Source: Chthonomonas calidirosea | Lineage (GTDB): Bacteria; Armatimonadota; Fimbriimonadia; Fimbriimonadales; Fimbriimonadaceae | DNA: 64,000 bases | Assembly: GCA_945882415.1 (NCBI GenBank) | Contig: CAMCWC010000001.1 | Coordinates: 124,001 to 188,000, forward strand | Reading direction: 5' to 3' | Shown: positions 44,426 to 53,119 of the stretch, piece after piece | Numbering within the stretch: the first letter of the stretch is position 1 | Layout of the letters: each line of letters starts with the position of its first letter | Made by a program: the position numbers and the translations under genes | The notes under the pieces: generated by a model | Database searches by the model: none | Told to the model about the DNA's origin: nothing | Seen by the model: the letters and a program-made list of their open reading frames with translations, nothing else

Positions 44426-44502
44426 GGTGCCGTGCCCAAGTGGCCCAAGGGGACGGTCTGCAAAACCGTTATTCGGCGGTTCGAATCCGCCCGGCACCTC
44501 CA
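44426..44502 (+). tRNA. tRNA-Cys (anticodon GCA), CCA encoded
   Basis: A full cloverleaf is seen: acceptor stem GGTGCCG (44426-44432) with CGGCACC (44492-44498), anticodon stem ACGGT/ACCGT around loop CTGCAAA giving anticodon GCA, and T-arm GGCGGTTCGAATCCGCC. The discriminator base is T (44499), the identity base of tRNA-Cys, and the 3' CCA is encoded (44500-44502). It decodes UGC and UGU. The next gene begins about 90 bp later. Confidence 0.96.
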
Positions 44503-44591
44503 CTTCTCCCTCGCCAACCCAACCTTCTCTCGCTTCGGCCGCTTGATTTCTGCGGCTTTCGAACCCAGTGAGTCGTCCAAACAAGGGCAGG

Positions 44592-45386
44592 ATGGCTCCC
44601 CGATCTGAAACCTTGGAAAGTCTTGACCGGCCAAGTCATTCGGTTACGGCGCTTGGCGTGGTTGCTCCACCGCCGATTCACATTTCAACGCCCGTTTTCG
44701 ATGGGTCGCTGGCAATGCTCTTCTCCTGCGTTCGCGACCATCGGGTTGACCTGCTGGATATCCCGCTCGCGCCGGTCTGCGAGGCATATTTCCACTACCT
44801 CCTGAATCTTCCGGATGCCGACTTTGACGAGGCCGCTGCGGCCCTGGCCGCCCTCGCGTACCTGCTAGAGCGCAAAGCCTGGCTGTTGCTTCCCCAAGAA
44901 GAACCCGAGCCGGACATGTACGAGGATTCGTACGAACCAGAGCCGAGCTCCATTGGAGACTTTGCGATGGCGATGGAAGTCTTGACCGCCTGGCAAGAGG
45001 AGCGGTCGGAGTGGTTCTTCCGAAGCCCCGATGCTGGACCCGGCACCTATGAATTGCCGTACCAACTGGCAAATGTCAGCGCATTGGACCTCTCGCGAGC
45101 TTTTCAACGAGTCCTCGACCGCGCACTGCCGCAAGAAATGCCGCTGCTCAGCAAGCCTCGGCGATCCTTGAATGAAGAGATGCAGGTTGTTCTGGATCGA
45201 CTCAGCGGCGAATGGCAATCGCTTACTTGCGTTTTTGGAGATTCGGCCACGCGGACGGATTGTGTCTATTGGTTCTTGGCTCTCCTTGAGCTTGTGCGCC
45301 AGGGCGATGCAGAGGTGAAGCTGCTGGACGAAGAACCCGTTTTCGCCCGAAATCAGGCACCAAAGGCAAAGGTGGTGTTCGATTGA
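44592..45386 (+). CDS. scpA: segregation and condensation protein A
   Basis: 264 residues from ATG 44592, preceded by AAGGGCAGG; an in-frame GTG exists at 44568. ScpA is the kleisin that bridges the heads of SMC with ScpB in chromosome condensation. The N-terminal SMC-neck-binding helices are seen in FDGSLAMLFSCVRDHRVDLLDIPLAPV and the following ADFDEAAAALAALAYLLERKAWLLLP, a typical ScpA signature. An acidic linker (EPEPDMYEDSYEPEPSS) follows, then a C-terminal winged-helix (LELVRQGDAEVKLLDEEPVF). Coupled to scpB by a 4-nt overlap. Confidence 0.88.
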   Translation: MAPRSETLESLDRPSHSVTALGVVAPPPIHISTPVFDGSLAMLFSCVRDHRVDLLDIPLAPVCEAYFHYLLNLPDADFDEAAAALAALAYLLERKAWLLLPQEEPEPDMYEDSYEPEPSSIGDFAMAMEVLTAWQEERSEWFFRSPDAGPGTYELPYQLANVSALDLSRAFQRVLDRALPQEMPLLSKPRRSLNEEMQVVLDRLSGEWQSLTCVFGDSATRTDCVYWFLALLELVRQGDAEVKLLDEEPVFARNQAPKAKVVFD

Positions 45387-45919
45387 CGCCGGTCGACCGC
45401 GTTCTCGCGTTGCTTTTCGTTGCTGACGCTCCAGCCCCGGCCCAGACAATGGCGCTCGCGTTGCAGCTCACGGAGGGGCAAGTGGAGCAGGCTCTGGAAA
45501 TCCTGGAAGCCCAGTTACATGAACGTGGACCGATCCAACTCGTGAAGCTCGCCGGAGGCTGGCAACTGAGTACCAAGAAGGCTTACGCGGTGGACATTGC
45601 GGCCTTCCTGAAGCCACAAGCTTCGAAGCTGAGCCGAAGCCTGATGGAGGTTTTGGCGGTGATCGCGTATCGGCAGCCGATCACCACTGGCGAACTGGAA
45701 GTCATTCGCGGCGTCAGTTGTGACTATGGCGTCCGCGCATTGCTTGAACGACGACTGATCGAAGAGAAGGGCAAGCGACAAACTCCCGGACGCCCGATCC
45801 TTTACGGCACCACGGACGAGTTTCTGCACCAATTCAAGATGAAGGACCTCGGCGATTTGCCTCCGGTCAGCGAGGGGTTGCCAGCTTTGCCGGAACCGAC
45901 GGACGCGGCGGCGCGGTAA
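45383..45919 (+). CDS. scpB: segregation and condensation protein B
   Basis: 178 residues from TTG 45383, which overlaps the scpA stop (TTGA). ScpB dimers bind ScpA in the SMC complex. Two winged-helix domains are visible: one at about 1-75 (PVDRVLALLFVADAPAP, VKLAGGWQLSTKKAYA) and one at 85-150 with the family signature LSRSLMEVLAVIAYRQPITTGELEVIRGV and GRPILYGTTDEFLHQFKM. The short acidic tail is normal. The four-nt overlap and the weak TTG start suggest tight coupling to scpA translation. Confidence 0.93.
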   Translation: MTPVDRVLALLFVADAPAPAQTMALALQLTEGQVEQALEILEAQLHERGPIQLVKLAGGWQLSTKKAYAVDIAAFLKPQASKLSRSLMEVLAVIAYRQPITTGELEVIRGVSCDYGVRALLERRLIEEKGKRQTPGRPILYGTTDEFLHQFKMKDLGDLPPVSEGLPALPEPTDAAAR

Positions 45920-45927
45920 GTTTTGCT

Positions 45928-47097
45928 ATGGCTTCGATCTTGACGGCGTTGATCATCGGGCAAGCGATATCTGGCCCGGTGGTAGACGCGCCAAGCGCAA
46001 TTATCGTGGACGAAGCCTCCGGCAAGGTTCTGTGGGGGCGAAACGCGAACTCACCAATGTTCCCGGCCAGCACCACCAAGATCATGACGGCGATGCTTTT
46101 GCTGGAGCACTCCACGCCGGGAGAGATCATCACCGCCCCGCCGGGAGTCGAATACATAGAGCCAAGCAGCATGCATCTAAAAACCGGCGAAAAGGTCCGC
46201 GTGAAGGACATGCTTTATGCCCTCATGCTTCGGTCAGCGAATGATGGTTGCGTGGCAGTGGCCCACCATGTGGCCGGTTCTGTTCCGAACTTCGCGGACC
46301 TGATGAATCGCAAAGCTCAGCAGTTGGGCTGTGCGAACACGAAGTTTACGAACCCGAATGGATTGCCAGATGAAGGTCACGTGACGTCGGCGAGCGACTT
46401 GACGCTGATGGCGAGGGCGGCAATGAAATATCCGCTTTTTCGAGAAGTCGTTCGCACCAAGAAAACGCGCATCGCTCGCTCGATCAATGCCAAAGACCTC
46501 TGGATGGTCAACCGGAACAAATATCTTGGGAAGGATCCATCCGCCGATGGCATCAAAACGGGCTACACGAAGGCGGCGAAGAGTTGTTACGTTGGTAGCG
46601 CAACGCGCGAGAACTTCAGAGTGATCACGGCCATTTTGGGCAGCGAAGAGTGGATCGTGGACCACGCCGCGATGCTGAAGTGGGTGTACAAGAACTACGA
46701 CCGTCAGGTTGTGTTTCGGGCTGGCGCGCCAGTCGGGCAGATTGAGCTGGCGGGACTAGAAAAGCCGATTCCAGCAATGACCGGCATCAACATCATCTCA
46801 GTCGTTCGTCCCGGCAAAACCGATGGCACGCTGAAAATCGAGACTTTGCCCGATCTTAGGGGCCCGATTCTCAAGAAGCAGAAGATCGGTGAGGCAACTT
46901 GGACGGACAGCGACGGCTTCGAGCAGAGGTTCGCCGTGTTCGCTTCGGAGGCGGTGGATTTGGCCCCGGTCCAGGGCAACTCACTGTTAGGCGGTACCCT
47001 CTGGCTAGGCGTCGGCGTTGCGGGGGGAGCTTGGTTCCTCCAAAATCGAAATCGACGCCGGTTCATTTATGGCCGCCGAAAAAGAAAACTCGTCTGA
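45928..47097 (+). CDS. D-alanyl-D-alanine carboxypeptidase (S11), membrane anchored
   Basis: 389 residues. Penicillin-binding-protein-type enzyme that trims the terminal D-Ala of peptidoglycan pentapeptides. The three active-site motifs are intact: S48-T-T-K51, S103-A-N105 and K210-T-G212. The short N-terminal helix (SILTALIIGQAISG) serves as export signal. A single C-terminal hydrophobic helix (LLGGTLWLGVGVAGGAWFLQ) followed by a very basic tail (NRNRRRFIYGRRKRKLV) anchors it in the inner membrane. It lies 8 bp after scpB and overlaps rluB by 29 nt, so the cluster is a single operon. Confidence 0.92.
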   Translation: MASILTALIIGQAISGPVVDAPSAIIVDEASGKVLWGRNANSPMFPASTTKIMTAMLLLEHSTPGEIITAPPGVEYIEPSSMHLKTGEKVRVKDMLYALMLRSANDGCVAVAHHVAGSVPNFADLMNRKAQQLGCANTKFTNPNGLPDEGHVTSASDLTLMARAAMKYPLFREVVRTKKTRIARSINAKDLWMVNRNKYLGKDPSADGIKTGYTKAAKSCYVGSATRENFRVITAILGSEEWIVDHAAMLKWVYKNYDRQVVFRAGAPVGQIELAGLEKPIPAMTGINIISVVRPGKTDGTLKIETLPDLRGPILKKQKIGEATWTDSDGFEQRFAVFASEAVDLAPVQGNSLLGGTLWLGVGVAGGAWFLQNRNRRRFIYGRRKRKLV

Positions 47098-47830
47098 TCT
47101 CGAACGGATACACGTTCGAATTGCTCACTCTGGACTTTGCAGCCGGCGAAAAGCCGAAGAGCTGATCCTGCAAGGACGCGTGTCCGTCAACGGCGAGCAG
47201 ATCAAGACGGTCGGCGTTAAGGTGAGTCCAGACGACGAGGTTGCCGTGGATGGCGAAGTGATTCGACCTCCGACGCGGTTGCTGACCGTTCTGATGAACA
47301 AGCCAAAAGGCATCATCACGACGATGCGCGACCCGCAGGGGCGAGCGACGATCACGAAGTTTCTTCCCGAAATGGCGGCAGTCGTAAAGCCGGTTGGACG
47401 GCTCGACAAAGAGTCGGAAGGACTCCTCCTTTGCACCAGCGACGGAGAGCTTGCGCACCGCTTGACCCACCCGCGCTATGGCGTCGAAAAGGAATACATG
47501 ACGGTTGTGACCGGCATTCCAGACGATAAGGCGATCAACAGGTTGCGAAAGGGCGTCTTCATCGAAGGAGGAAAGACTGCTCCTGCCGACGTCACGGTCA
47601 TTCACGCCGAGGCCAAAGCCGGAACCACCAGCTTGCGGATTATCATTCACGAAGGCCGCAAGCGTCAGGTGCGCTTGATGTGCGAGGCGGTTGGACATCC
47701 GGTCATTACATTGCGCCGCGTGCGAATCGGGCCGCTGAAAATCAAAGGAATGCACCCGGGCGAAGTTCGTCTGCTTGGTAAGAAGGAAGTTGACGAGCTG
47801 AAGAAACTCGTTGGCCTTCCGGTTGACTAA
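47069..47830 (+). CDS. rluB: 23S rRNA pseudouridine synthase, RsuA/RluB family
   Basis: 253 residues from ATG 47069, which lies inside the 3' end of the carboxypeptidase gene. S4 RNA-binding domain at the N-terminus (RIHVRIAHSGLCSRRKAEEL and GRVSVNG), then the catalytic domain with the aspartate motif GRLDKESEGLL (Asp113), the TSLRIIIHEGRKRQVRLM pocket and KIKGMHPGEVRLL ending. RluB modifies U2605 in E. coli 23S rRNA; the precise target here is not readable. Its stop overlaps the next start (TAATG). Confidence 0.9.
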   Translation: MAAEKENSSDLERIHVRIAHSGLCSRRKAEELILQGRVSVNGEQIKTVGVKVSPDDEVAVDGEVIRPPTRLLTVLMNKPKGIITTMRDPQGRATITKFLPEMAAVVKPVGRLDKESEGLLLCTSDGELAHRLTHPRYGVEKEYMTVVTGIPDDKAINRLRKGVFIEGGKTAPADVTVIHAEAKAGTTSLRIIIHEGRKRQVRLMCEAVGHPVITLRRVRIGPLKIKGMHPGEVRLLGKKEVDELKKLVGLPVD

Positions 47831-48309
47831 TGATCGCGCTTCTTCTCCAAGACCGAATTCTTTTGACCGGCGAAGGCTTTCTTTATCGCATCGAGAAGCC
47901 GCGGACCCTGCAATCAATCAAAGTGAAGCCCTCCGAATCCCCGGTGATGGCGCGGTTCACCAACGCGGCGGGGGAGAGATTCACGATCTTCACCGACGCG
48001 AAGTCCGCAACCCCGAGTGCCGTAGAGCGAATCATTGATGCGCGCTTAGAGAAAATCCGCAAGACAACCGGTGGAAAAATCCAATCCAAAGGCAAACGAG
48101 AAAACCTATTTCGCGAAACGGCTTACCTGTTTCAGGTCGTGAATCCCGACGAGAGCATCGTTCGACTGGCTTTTTACGACTCGCCAAAGGTGGTCACCAC
48201 GTTCCAGGCGGAGCTCCAATCTGCTGCAGATCCGTACCCTGGATTGGAAGATTTTGAGTTGCTCTATCTGAGCTACGGGTTTGTTACCGACAAGATCAAA
48301 AAGAAGTAA
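47830..48309 (+). CDS. hypothetical protein, last gene of the scpA operon
   Basis: 159 residues. No signal peptide or membrane helix; alternating beta strands (FLYRIEKPRTLQSIKVK, GERFTIFTD) with a helix AVERIIDARLEKIRKTTGG in the middle, and a basic tail (DKIKKK). No family recognised. The ATG overlaps the rluB stop (TAATG), implying coupled translation. The gap that follows contains DnaA-box-like sequences. Confidence 0.5.
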   Translation: MIALLLQDRILLTGEGFLYRIEKPRTLQSIKVKPSESPVMARFTNAAGERFTIFTDAKSATPSAVERIIDARLEKIRKTTGGKIQSKGKRENLFRETAYLFQVVNPDESIVRLAFYDSPKVVTTFQAELQSAADPYPGLEDFELLYLSYGFVTDKIKKK

Positions 48310-48313
48310 TCAC

Positions 48314-48384
48314 TTTTCCACATATCTGGAAAAGGTTGGGGAAAACCCGATGCTGTTATCCACTGCTCGGATCGTTTATCCACC
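48314..48384. promoter_or_regulatory. cluster of three DnaA-box-like 9-mers
   Basis: TTTTCCACA (48314-48322), TTATCCACT (48356-48364) and TTATCCACC (48376-48384) each differ by one base from TTATCCACA. All face the same way, and their starts are 42 and 20 bp apart, roughly whole helical turns. They sit in a 198-bp gene-free gap. A short hairpin, CTTTTCC with GGAAAAG (48313-48334), overlaps the first. No dnaA, dnaN or gidA lies nearby, so an origin is only one possibility. Confidence 0.35.
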
Positions 48385-48507
48385 AGCCTCAAGCTAAAGT
48401 TCTGCTTCAAGAATGCGCTCAACGTGTCGCGGATCGGCGGAGCGGCGTTTGCAATATGAGCATTGTTCAACGGGCATTTGCACGCGCGGGGAAGCTATTG
48501 TTAGTCT

Positions 48508-49566
48508 TTAGCAGAGCAACGATGGACTAGCGGCAGCGCGTTCCGTCGGGCTCGGCAGTCCATCTTCTGTCGAAATTTCGGTGATCTCGGCGGCATGAAG
48601 TTGAGCAAAGAATTCGTCCACGGTGATCGTTCGCTTTAGAACGTCAAAGTGGGCAAATTCACCGTGTCTTGAAGCTATGCTCAGCCATTGCTTTAGCCGC
48701 TTGACCACGTGGTTCGAAAGGTAGTCCTTGTAGTGCTCGCACCAGTGGAGGAACCCACGAAGGAGTGGTTCCCATTCGACAATCGGCTCCGGATCAAAAG
48801 GAAGGCCAAGCTCGCGGGCAACTTGGTGGGAGAGGCTGGGGTTCGCTAGGGCGCTGCGTCCGAGCATGAAGCGGTTACAACCGGTCTCATCCTGGCAGCG
48901 GTAGAAGTCTTCAAGGGACCAAATGTCGCCGTTGGCGACCACTGGGATATCAAGCGCGCGCCTGACAACTCCGATGGGTTTCCAAAAGACTGGCGGGTTG
49001 TAGCCTTGTGCCTTCGTTCGGGCGTGAATGGTGATCCACGATGCTCCACCTTCCGCAACCATCTGGGCGTTGACATGGATGTCCTCGATGCTTTCCCAGC
49101 CCAGGCGCAACTTGGCGGAGACGGGGATTTCGGGCGGAACGGCGTCACGAACTGCCCTCACGATTTCTCGAATTCGGTCTGGGTGGCGTAACAGGGAAGC
49201 GCCGCCATCGTTTCGGTTTACGGTTGGGGCAGGGCAACCGAAGTTGATATCGATGCTGTGCGCTCCGGCGCGGCAAGCGGTGACGGCGCTGATTGCCATT
49301 CGCTCAGGATCGCCGCCAAGAATCTGGACTTGCACAGGAAGTCCGGTTGGCGTTCGGCCGAGATCGTTCAGTTCGGGCACGTCTCGGAGGAAGACTTTTC
49401 GGGGCAGCGGCTCAATGCTTACCCTCAAGAACTCGGTGACCGAGTAGCTGAACCCGCCGATTTCTCCTTGGAGCGCTCGCATCGGTGCATCGGTGATGCC
49501 GTCCATTGGAGCGAGCACGAGGGCCGCCTGGGCTGGATTTTGTGGCATCTGAGCTGATTCGTTCAT
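48508..49566 (-). CDS. tRNA-dihydrouridine synthase, DusC-like
   Basis: 352 residues. FMN-dependent reduction of uridine to dihydrouridine in tRNA D-loops. The N-terminal LVLAPMDGITDAPMRAL and TEFLRVS, the catalytic Cys111 in INFGCPAPTVNRNDGGASLL, and the HARTKAQGYNPPVFW and IPVVANGDIW segments match Dus. The CPAPTVNRNDGG and TKAQGYN pattern resembles DusC (U16) more than DusA or DusB. A GAGAGGG Shine-Dalgarno sequence stands 4 nt before the ATG. The last 30 residues (AASPSLLC) are an extension of unknown role. Confidence 0.9.
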   Translation of the reverse strand: MNESAQMPQNPAQAALVLAPMDGITDAPMRALQGEIGGFSYSVTEFLRVSIEPLPRKVFLRDVPELNDLGRTPTGLPVQVQILGGDPERMAISAVTACRAGAHSIDINFGCPAPTVNRNDGGASLLRHPDRIREIVRAVRDAVPPEIPVSAKLRLGWESIEDIHVNAQMVAEGGASWITIHARTKAQGYNPPVFWKPIGVVRRALDIPVVANGDIWSLEDFYRCQDETGCNRFMLGRSALANPSLSHQVARELGLPFDPEPIVEWEPLLRGFLHWCEHYKDYLSNHVVKRLKQWLSIASRHGEFAHFDVLKRTITVDEFFAQLHAAEITEISTEDGLPSPTERAAASPSLLC

Positions 49567-49736
49567 CCGACCCTCTCATTGTGGAGAATCAAACTAACAT
49601 TTCGGATTCTCATCGCGTCTAAAACGTTGGTGTCACCAAAATACGCCTCGTGGCGTGTGACTGGTTGGCTTGTGCAGGCTTTCTTACGAATATTGTTCAG
49701 CAAGATTCGGCAGAATTGGATTTAAAGAGGAATCTT

Positions 49737-51722
49737 TTGGCAACAGGAAAAACAATTACATCACTTTTCGCCCTTGCTGGCTTGGCGGTGTCTGCGATTG
49801 CGCAGACAACCATTCCTGCGGACCGGACATACCCGGTCACGCCTGGTCCCAAGTTGGATACTCGTGCTTTCGCTCCGCAGGTTGACAAGAGCTATCGCCA
49901 GAAACCCTACAAGCCCGAGAATCCGCTGATCAACAAACGTCGGGCGGCAAACCCTAACAACACGCTGAAGGCTGGCGGATTGATTCCAAACATCCGAGCC
50001 GCGGCGCTACAGGGCAATTTCCCTGCCGTCGATGCAACTGGCTGGACACCACCAGATCCTGACCTTGCCGTTGGACCGACCCACGCAGTCGTTGTCGTCA
50101 ACAGCTCGATCGGCTTCTTCCGAAAGTCGGACGGCGCAAACACCTTCCTGCGCACTTCAGAAGATTTCTTCGCCGGACTCGGTGCTACCAGCTTCCAGTT
50201 CGACCCTAAGGTTCTTTACGATACGGTCAGTAAGCGATTCTTCATCCTCTTCCTAGAAGCAGACTTTGATGGAAAGCAGAGCAAGAGCCTGATTGCGGTT
50301 TCTGACGACTCCGACCCGAACGGCACTTGGTTCCGATACCGAGTTGAGAGCAAGCAGACCGTCGGTTCGACCGATTTCTGGCTGGACTACCCAGGCTGGG
50401 GCGTTAGCAAAAAGTATCTCGGCTTCTGCGGAAACATGTTCGGCTTCGAGAACGGCTGGAACGGTAACCAGTTCGTCGTCATCGACAAAGCACCTCTTTT
50501 GACCGGCGCCGCCGCCACCGCCTCCAGCGTTTCGGACACCGGCTCGGCTTCGGTTAAGTTGGTATCGCAGTCCGATGTCGACCAGCTCATTGCAGTTTCG
50601 ATGAGTGCCGACGACAGCATGAGAGTTCATGCTGTGACCGCTTCTTCTGCTCAGAGCATTGAAGTCGCGGTTCCGCCATTCGCCGGACCGGGCGGACCAA
50701 TTCCTGGCCCAAGCAACCACAACCTCGACTCCTTGGACGGACGACTTTTCAACGCTCACCTTCGCAACGGCAACGTCGTCACGACTCACGGCGTTCGCGT
50801 CGGAAATGACACTCGCGTTGTTTCGCGATGGTATGACGTGAAGCTCAACGGTTGGCCAGCATCGGGCCGCCCGGCACTCGCACAGTCTGGAAACGTCACC
50901 GGCGGAACCGGACAGTTCTTCCACATGCCAGCGGTTGCTCGCAACCGTAAGAACGAGATGGCTCTCGTCTTCACCCGAACGAGCACCAGCATCATGGCCG
51001 ACCTCATGATCACGGGCCGAAAGCCAACCGACGCGCTTGGTTCGATGGGCGCTCCGGTCCGAATCAAGAGCACCCCGGCACTTTATGGCGGCTCGAGCTC
51101 CAGCGGCTACAACCGATGGGGTGACTACTTCCAGGTGGTCGTCGACCCAGTTGACGAAGTGACCTTCTGGGCAATCGGAATGCTCGGACGAGCAGACGGC
51201 AACTGGACCACCGAAGTGTTCCCGTTCAAGGTCAGCAGCTACGAAGATGCCTTGGTTTCCAAACCAGCTACTTCGATGGCAACTCTGCCTAGCCAAGGAA
51301 CGCTCCGGACGACCGGAACGACGCGGATTAACACCGCTGACGGCGTCACTGCAGAAGTAGCTTCGCAGTTTGCCAAGAACGTTGGCGACATGACTTCGCT
51401 GGAAACGACGATCAACTCGGGCCTGACGCCTGCGACGATCGGTCAACTTCGCATTAGTACGCTCGACAACGCCCCAGCGGGCTCGTCCGCGTTCTACTAC
51501 GCTTGGAACAACCTGACTTCGAAGTGGGATCAGCTCGGCACCTACCCAGGTTCCACGACCGCCCGACGGTTCGACCGAATTGAGGGTCAGGCTTCGCCGT
51601 ATATTGCCGCTAACGGAAACGTTAAGCTGCTTGTGCGAGTGGTTCAGCCTCTTCGTTCGGTCTCACGACCTTACGTTCTCAAGGTCGACCAGCTCGGCAT
51701 TTCCGTCGCTCCTCGCTCGTAA
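49737..51722 (+). CDS. secreted protein with probable beta-propeller fold
   Basis: 661 residues from TTG 49737, chosen because AGAGG precedes it by 6 nt and the residues that follow form a clean signal peptide (TITSLFALAGLAVSAIAQ). The frame stays open for 29 codons upstream without signal-like composition. Residues 20-70 are Pro/Lys-rich. From GWTPPDPDLAVGPTHAVVVVN on, repeated W/F-D-P blocks (FQFDPKVLYDTVSKRFF, FWLDYPGWGVSKKYLGFCG, GRLFNAHLRNG) indicate a sialidase-like propeller of the kind common in Planctomycetes surface proteins. No catalytic residues were assigned, and no sorting motif is present. It ends at a strong terminator. Confidence 0.65.
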   Translation: MATGKTITSLFALAGLAVSAIAQTTIPADRTYPVTPGPKLDTRAFAPQVDKSYRQKPYKPENPLINKRRAANPNNTLKAGGLIPNIRAAALQGNFPAVDATGWTPPDPDLAVGPTHAVVVVNSSIGFFRKSDGANTFLRTSEDFFAGLGATSFQFDPKVLYDTVSKRFFILFLEADFDGKQSKSLIAVSDDSDPNGTWFRYRVESKQTVGSTDFWLDYPGWGVSKKYLGFCGNMFGFENGWNGNQFVVIDKAPLLTGAAATASSVSDTGSASVKLVSQSDVDQLIAVSMSADDSMRVHAVTASSAQSIEVAVPPFAGPGGPIPGPSNHNLDSLDGRLFNAHLRNGNVVTTHGVRVGNDTRVVSRWYDVKLNGWPASGRPALAQSGNVTGGTGQFFHMPAVARNRKNEMALVFTRTSTSIMADLMITGRKPTDALGSMGAPVRIKSTPALYGGSSSSGYNRWGDYFQVVVDPVDEVTFWAIGMLGRADGNWTTEVFPFKVSSYEDALVSKPATSMATLPSQGTLRTTGTTRINTADGVTAEVASQFAKNVGDMTSLETTINSGLTPATIGQLRISTLDNAPAGSSAFYYAWNNLTSKWDQLGTYPGSTTARRFDRIEGQASPYIAANGNVKLLVRVVQPLRSVSRPYVLKVDQLGISVAPRS

Positions 51723-51733
51723 TCTGAAGCGAG

Positions 51734-51773
51734 AATGGCCCACGCTAGCAAAAGCTAGCGTGGGCCATTTTAT
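51734..51773. terminator. strong bidirectional terminator
   Basis: A perfect 16-bp stem (51734-51749 with 51754-51769, loop AAAA) is followed by a T-run (TTTTATTT). It lies between the convergent secreted-protein and transglutaminase genes. Confidence 0.95.
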
Positions 51774-53038
51774 TTGCCATTTGGTCGATCGATGCGGAAG
51801 AAGATTCCTTCCTTCGTGAACACAACGAACTGGTCGTCTTTCTCGGTGAGCGGCTGGATGACCAGCTTCTCCGAGATGGTCGGGTGGACCGATCCGATGT
51901 AGCTACCACCCGAAAAAATCACCCAGTCGCCGCAGTTGGTTGCACCACGCGCACCAGAGCCAGGAGTTGGCTCATTCTCCAGGCCCTCAATTCGGGGGCG
52001 GAAGAAGTTAGAAGCATCGTCTTCGAAAAGCAGAAGTCGCTGCGGCATCGAATCGGATATGAGTTCGAGGCCAGACCGGTTTGGCGTGACGCCGTACGCC
52101 GCCACGGCCGCGACATCCACCAAGAAACTGTCCCGTAGTTGCGGGTCGTAGATGCGGCAAACGGTGTGCGCCTTTCCAGTTTCAAGAAATCGCCCAGAGA
52201 CCTTGCTCGCCGGAATTCCGACCGCCCTTGCCGCGAAAAGCAGCGGCGTGTTTAGGGCGTGGCAGTTGCCGATGCGCTGATAGCTCGGGTCGAAGAACTG
52301 GTTCATGTCGAGCGTCGGCTCGTCTACGTCTTTGTCGTAAAGCGAGTTCTTGACGAAGAACATGCCGATTCTGTTTAGCATCTCGCCAACTTTCACGGGC
52401 TTACGGTCAATGATTTCGTGGCCGGCAAGCTGCTCCAGTAGCTTCGGCAAGTCCGCCTTGTATTCGTCCTCGGTGGGTGAAAGGTAGGCCGACTTGACCT
52501 CGACAGGAAGTTCAAATTGATACGCGTTCTGCGCTGGAGAGCCGGGGCGGACTACCGGGTGGATCAGGGTTCCGCTAACGTCAACCGTGAGGTTGATCTT
52601 TTCCGTCCCTTCCGGTGGGCTTAGGCGAATCGCGATGCAATCGGCTCCGCGGCGGCCTTCGGTGTTGAAGGTCCAGTAGTTGGATTCGCCTTGCTTCGGT
52701 ATGGGAACAAACGGTAGCTCGGTTTCTCCGCGATAGATCTTCACGTCGCGGATGCGCTGATCCGGATAGTCGCGCACGCCGGGGTACTTTGCGGGACTAA
52801 ATCCTAACGGGCAAGGGAAGACAATGGTGACAGGCCGGCCCGTCCAGACCGAACCTTCTGCTAATCCGATCTGACCCGTGAGCCGAGATTGAAACGCCTC
52901 TTGGTTGCTGCGATCCAGGTGATAACTCGGCGGAGCCGCAATGTCGACTAGAGAGACCGGGAGAGCGGGGTCTTGAGCCTGAGTCGATTGAATCTGTGGA
53001 TACGCCAACATCAGCGCGATGATCGTAGTCGTGGCCAC
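51770..53038 (-). CDS. transglutaminase-like exported protein
   Basis: 422 residues. N-terminal signal (TTIIALMLAYPQI). Residues 35-185 are beta-rich. The transglutaminase-like core (about 195-315) has catalytic Cys259 in RIGNCHALNTPLLFAARAVG, His291 in GKAHTVCRIY and Asp308 in FLVDVAA. Proteins of this fold include peptidases and amidases as well as crosslinkers; secreted members in Gram-negative bacteria often act on peptide or cell-wall substrates. The remainder (320-422) is beta-rich. It diverges from cvfB 81 bp away. Confidence 0.8.
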   Translation of the reverse strand: MATTTIIALMLAYPQIQSTQAQDPALPVSLVDIAAPPSYHLDRSNQEAFQSRLTGQIGLAEGSVWTGRPVTIVFPCPLGFSPAKYPGVRDYPDQRIRDVKIYRGETELPFVPIPKQGESNYWTFNTEGRRGADCIAIRLSPPEGTEKINLTVDVSGTLIHPVVRPGSPAQNAYQFELPVEVKSAYLSPTEDEYKADLPKLLEQLAGHEIIDRKPVKVGEMLNRIGMFFVKNSLYDKDVDEPTLDMNQFFDPSYQRIGNCHALNTPLLFAARAVGIPASKVSGRFLETGKAHTVCRIYDPQLRDSFLVDVAAVAAYGVTPNRSGLELISDSMPQRLLLFEDDASNFFRPRIEGLENEPTPGSGARGATNCGDWVIFSGGSYIGSVHPTISEKLVIQPLTEKDDQFVVFTKEGIFFRIDRPNGK

Positions 53039-53107
53039 AAATCGAGTCTAATCATTCCAAAACGCACTTGCAACCCGGTAAATTTTGCAGGTCAAGAGGA
53101 AACCACG

Positions 53108-53119
53108 CACAATGAGAGG
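53108..53119 (+). promoter_or_regulatory. -10-like element directly before cvfB
   Basis: CACAAT (53108-53113) is followed by GAGAGG and ATG 53120, again a 6-nt gap. GAGAGG could instead act as a Shine-Dalgarno sequence, but at no distance from the ATG this is unlikely. Confidence 0.35.

Noticed and set aside
48310-48507. Firm call of a replication origin
   Set aside because: There are three degenerate boxes only, no AT-rich unwinding element and no dnaA or dnaN nearby; kept as a possibility in the findings.
52973-53119. Longer start for the CvfB protein
   Set aside because: The extra part is antisense to the transglutaminase gene and does not resemble the S1-domain start.
49555-53119. Shared 12-mer CACAATGAGAGG before dus and cvfB
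   Set aside because: It combines a -10-like and an AGAGG sequence and occurs only twice here; chance cannot be excluded.
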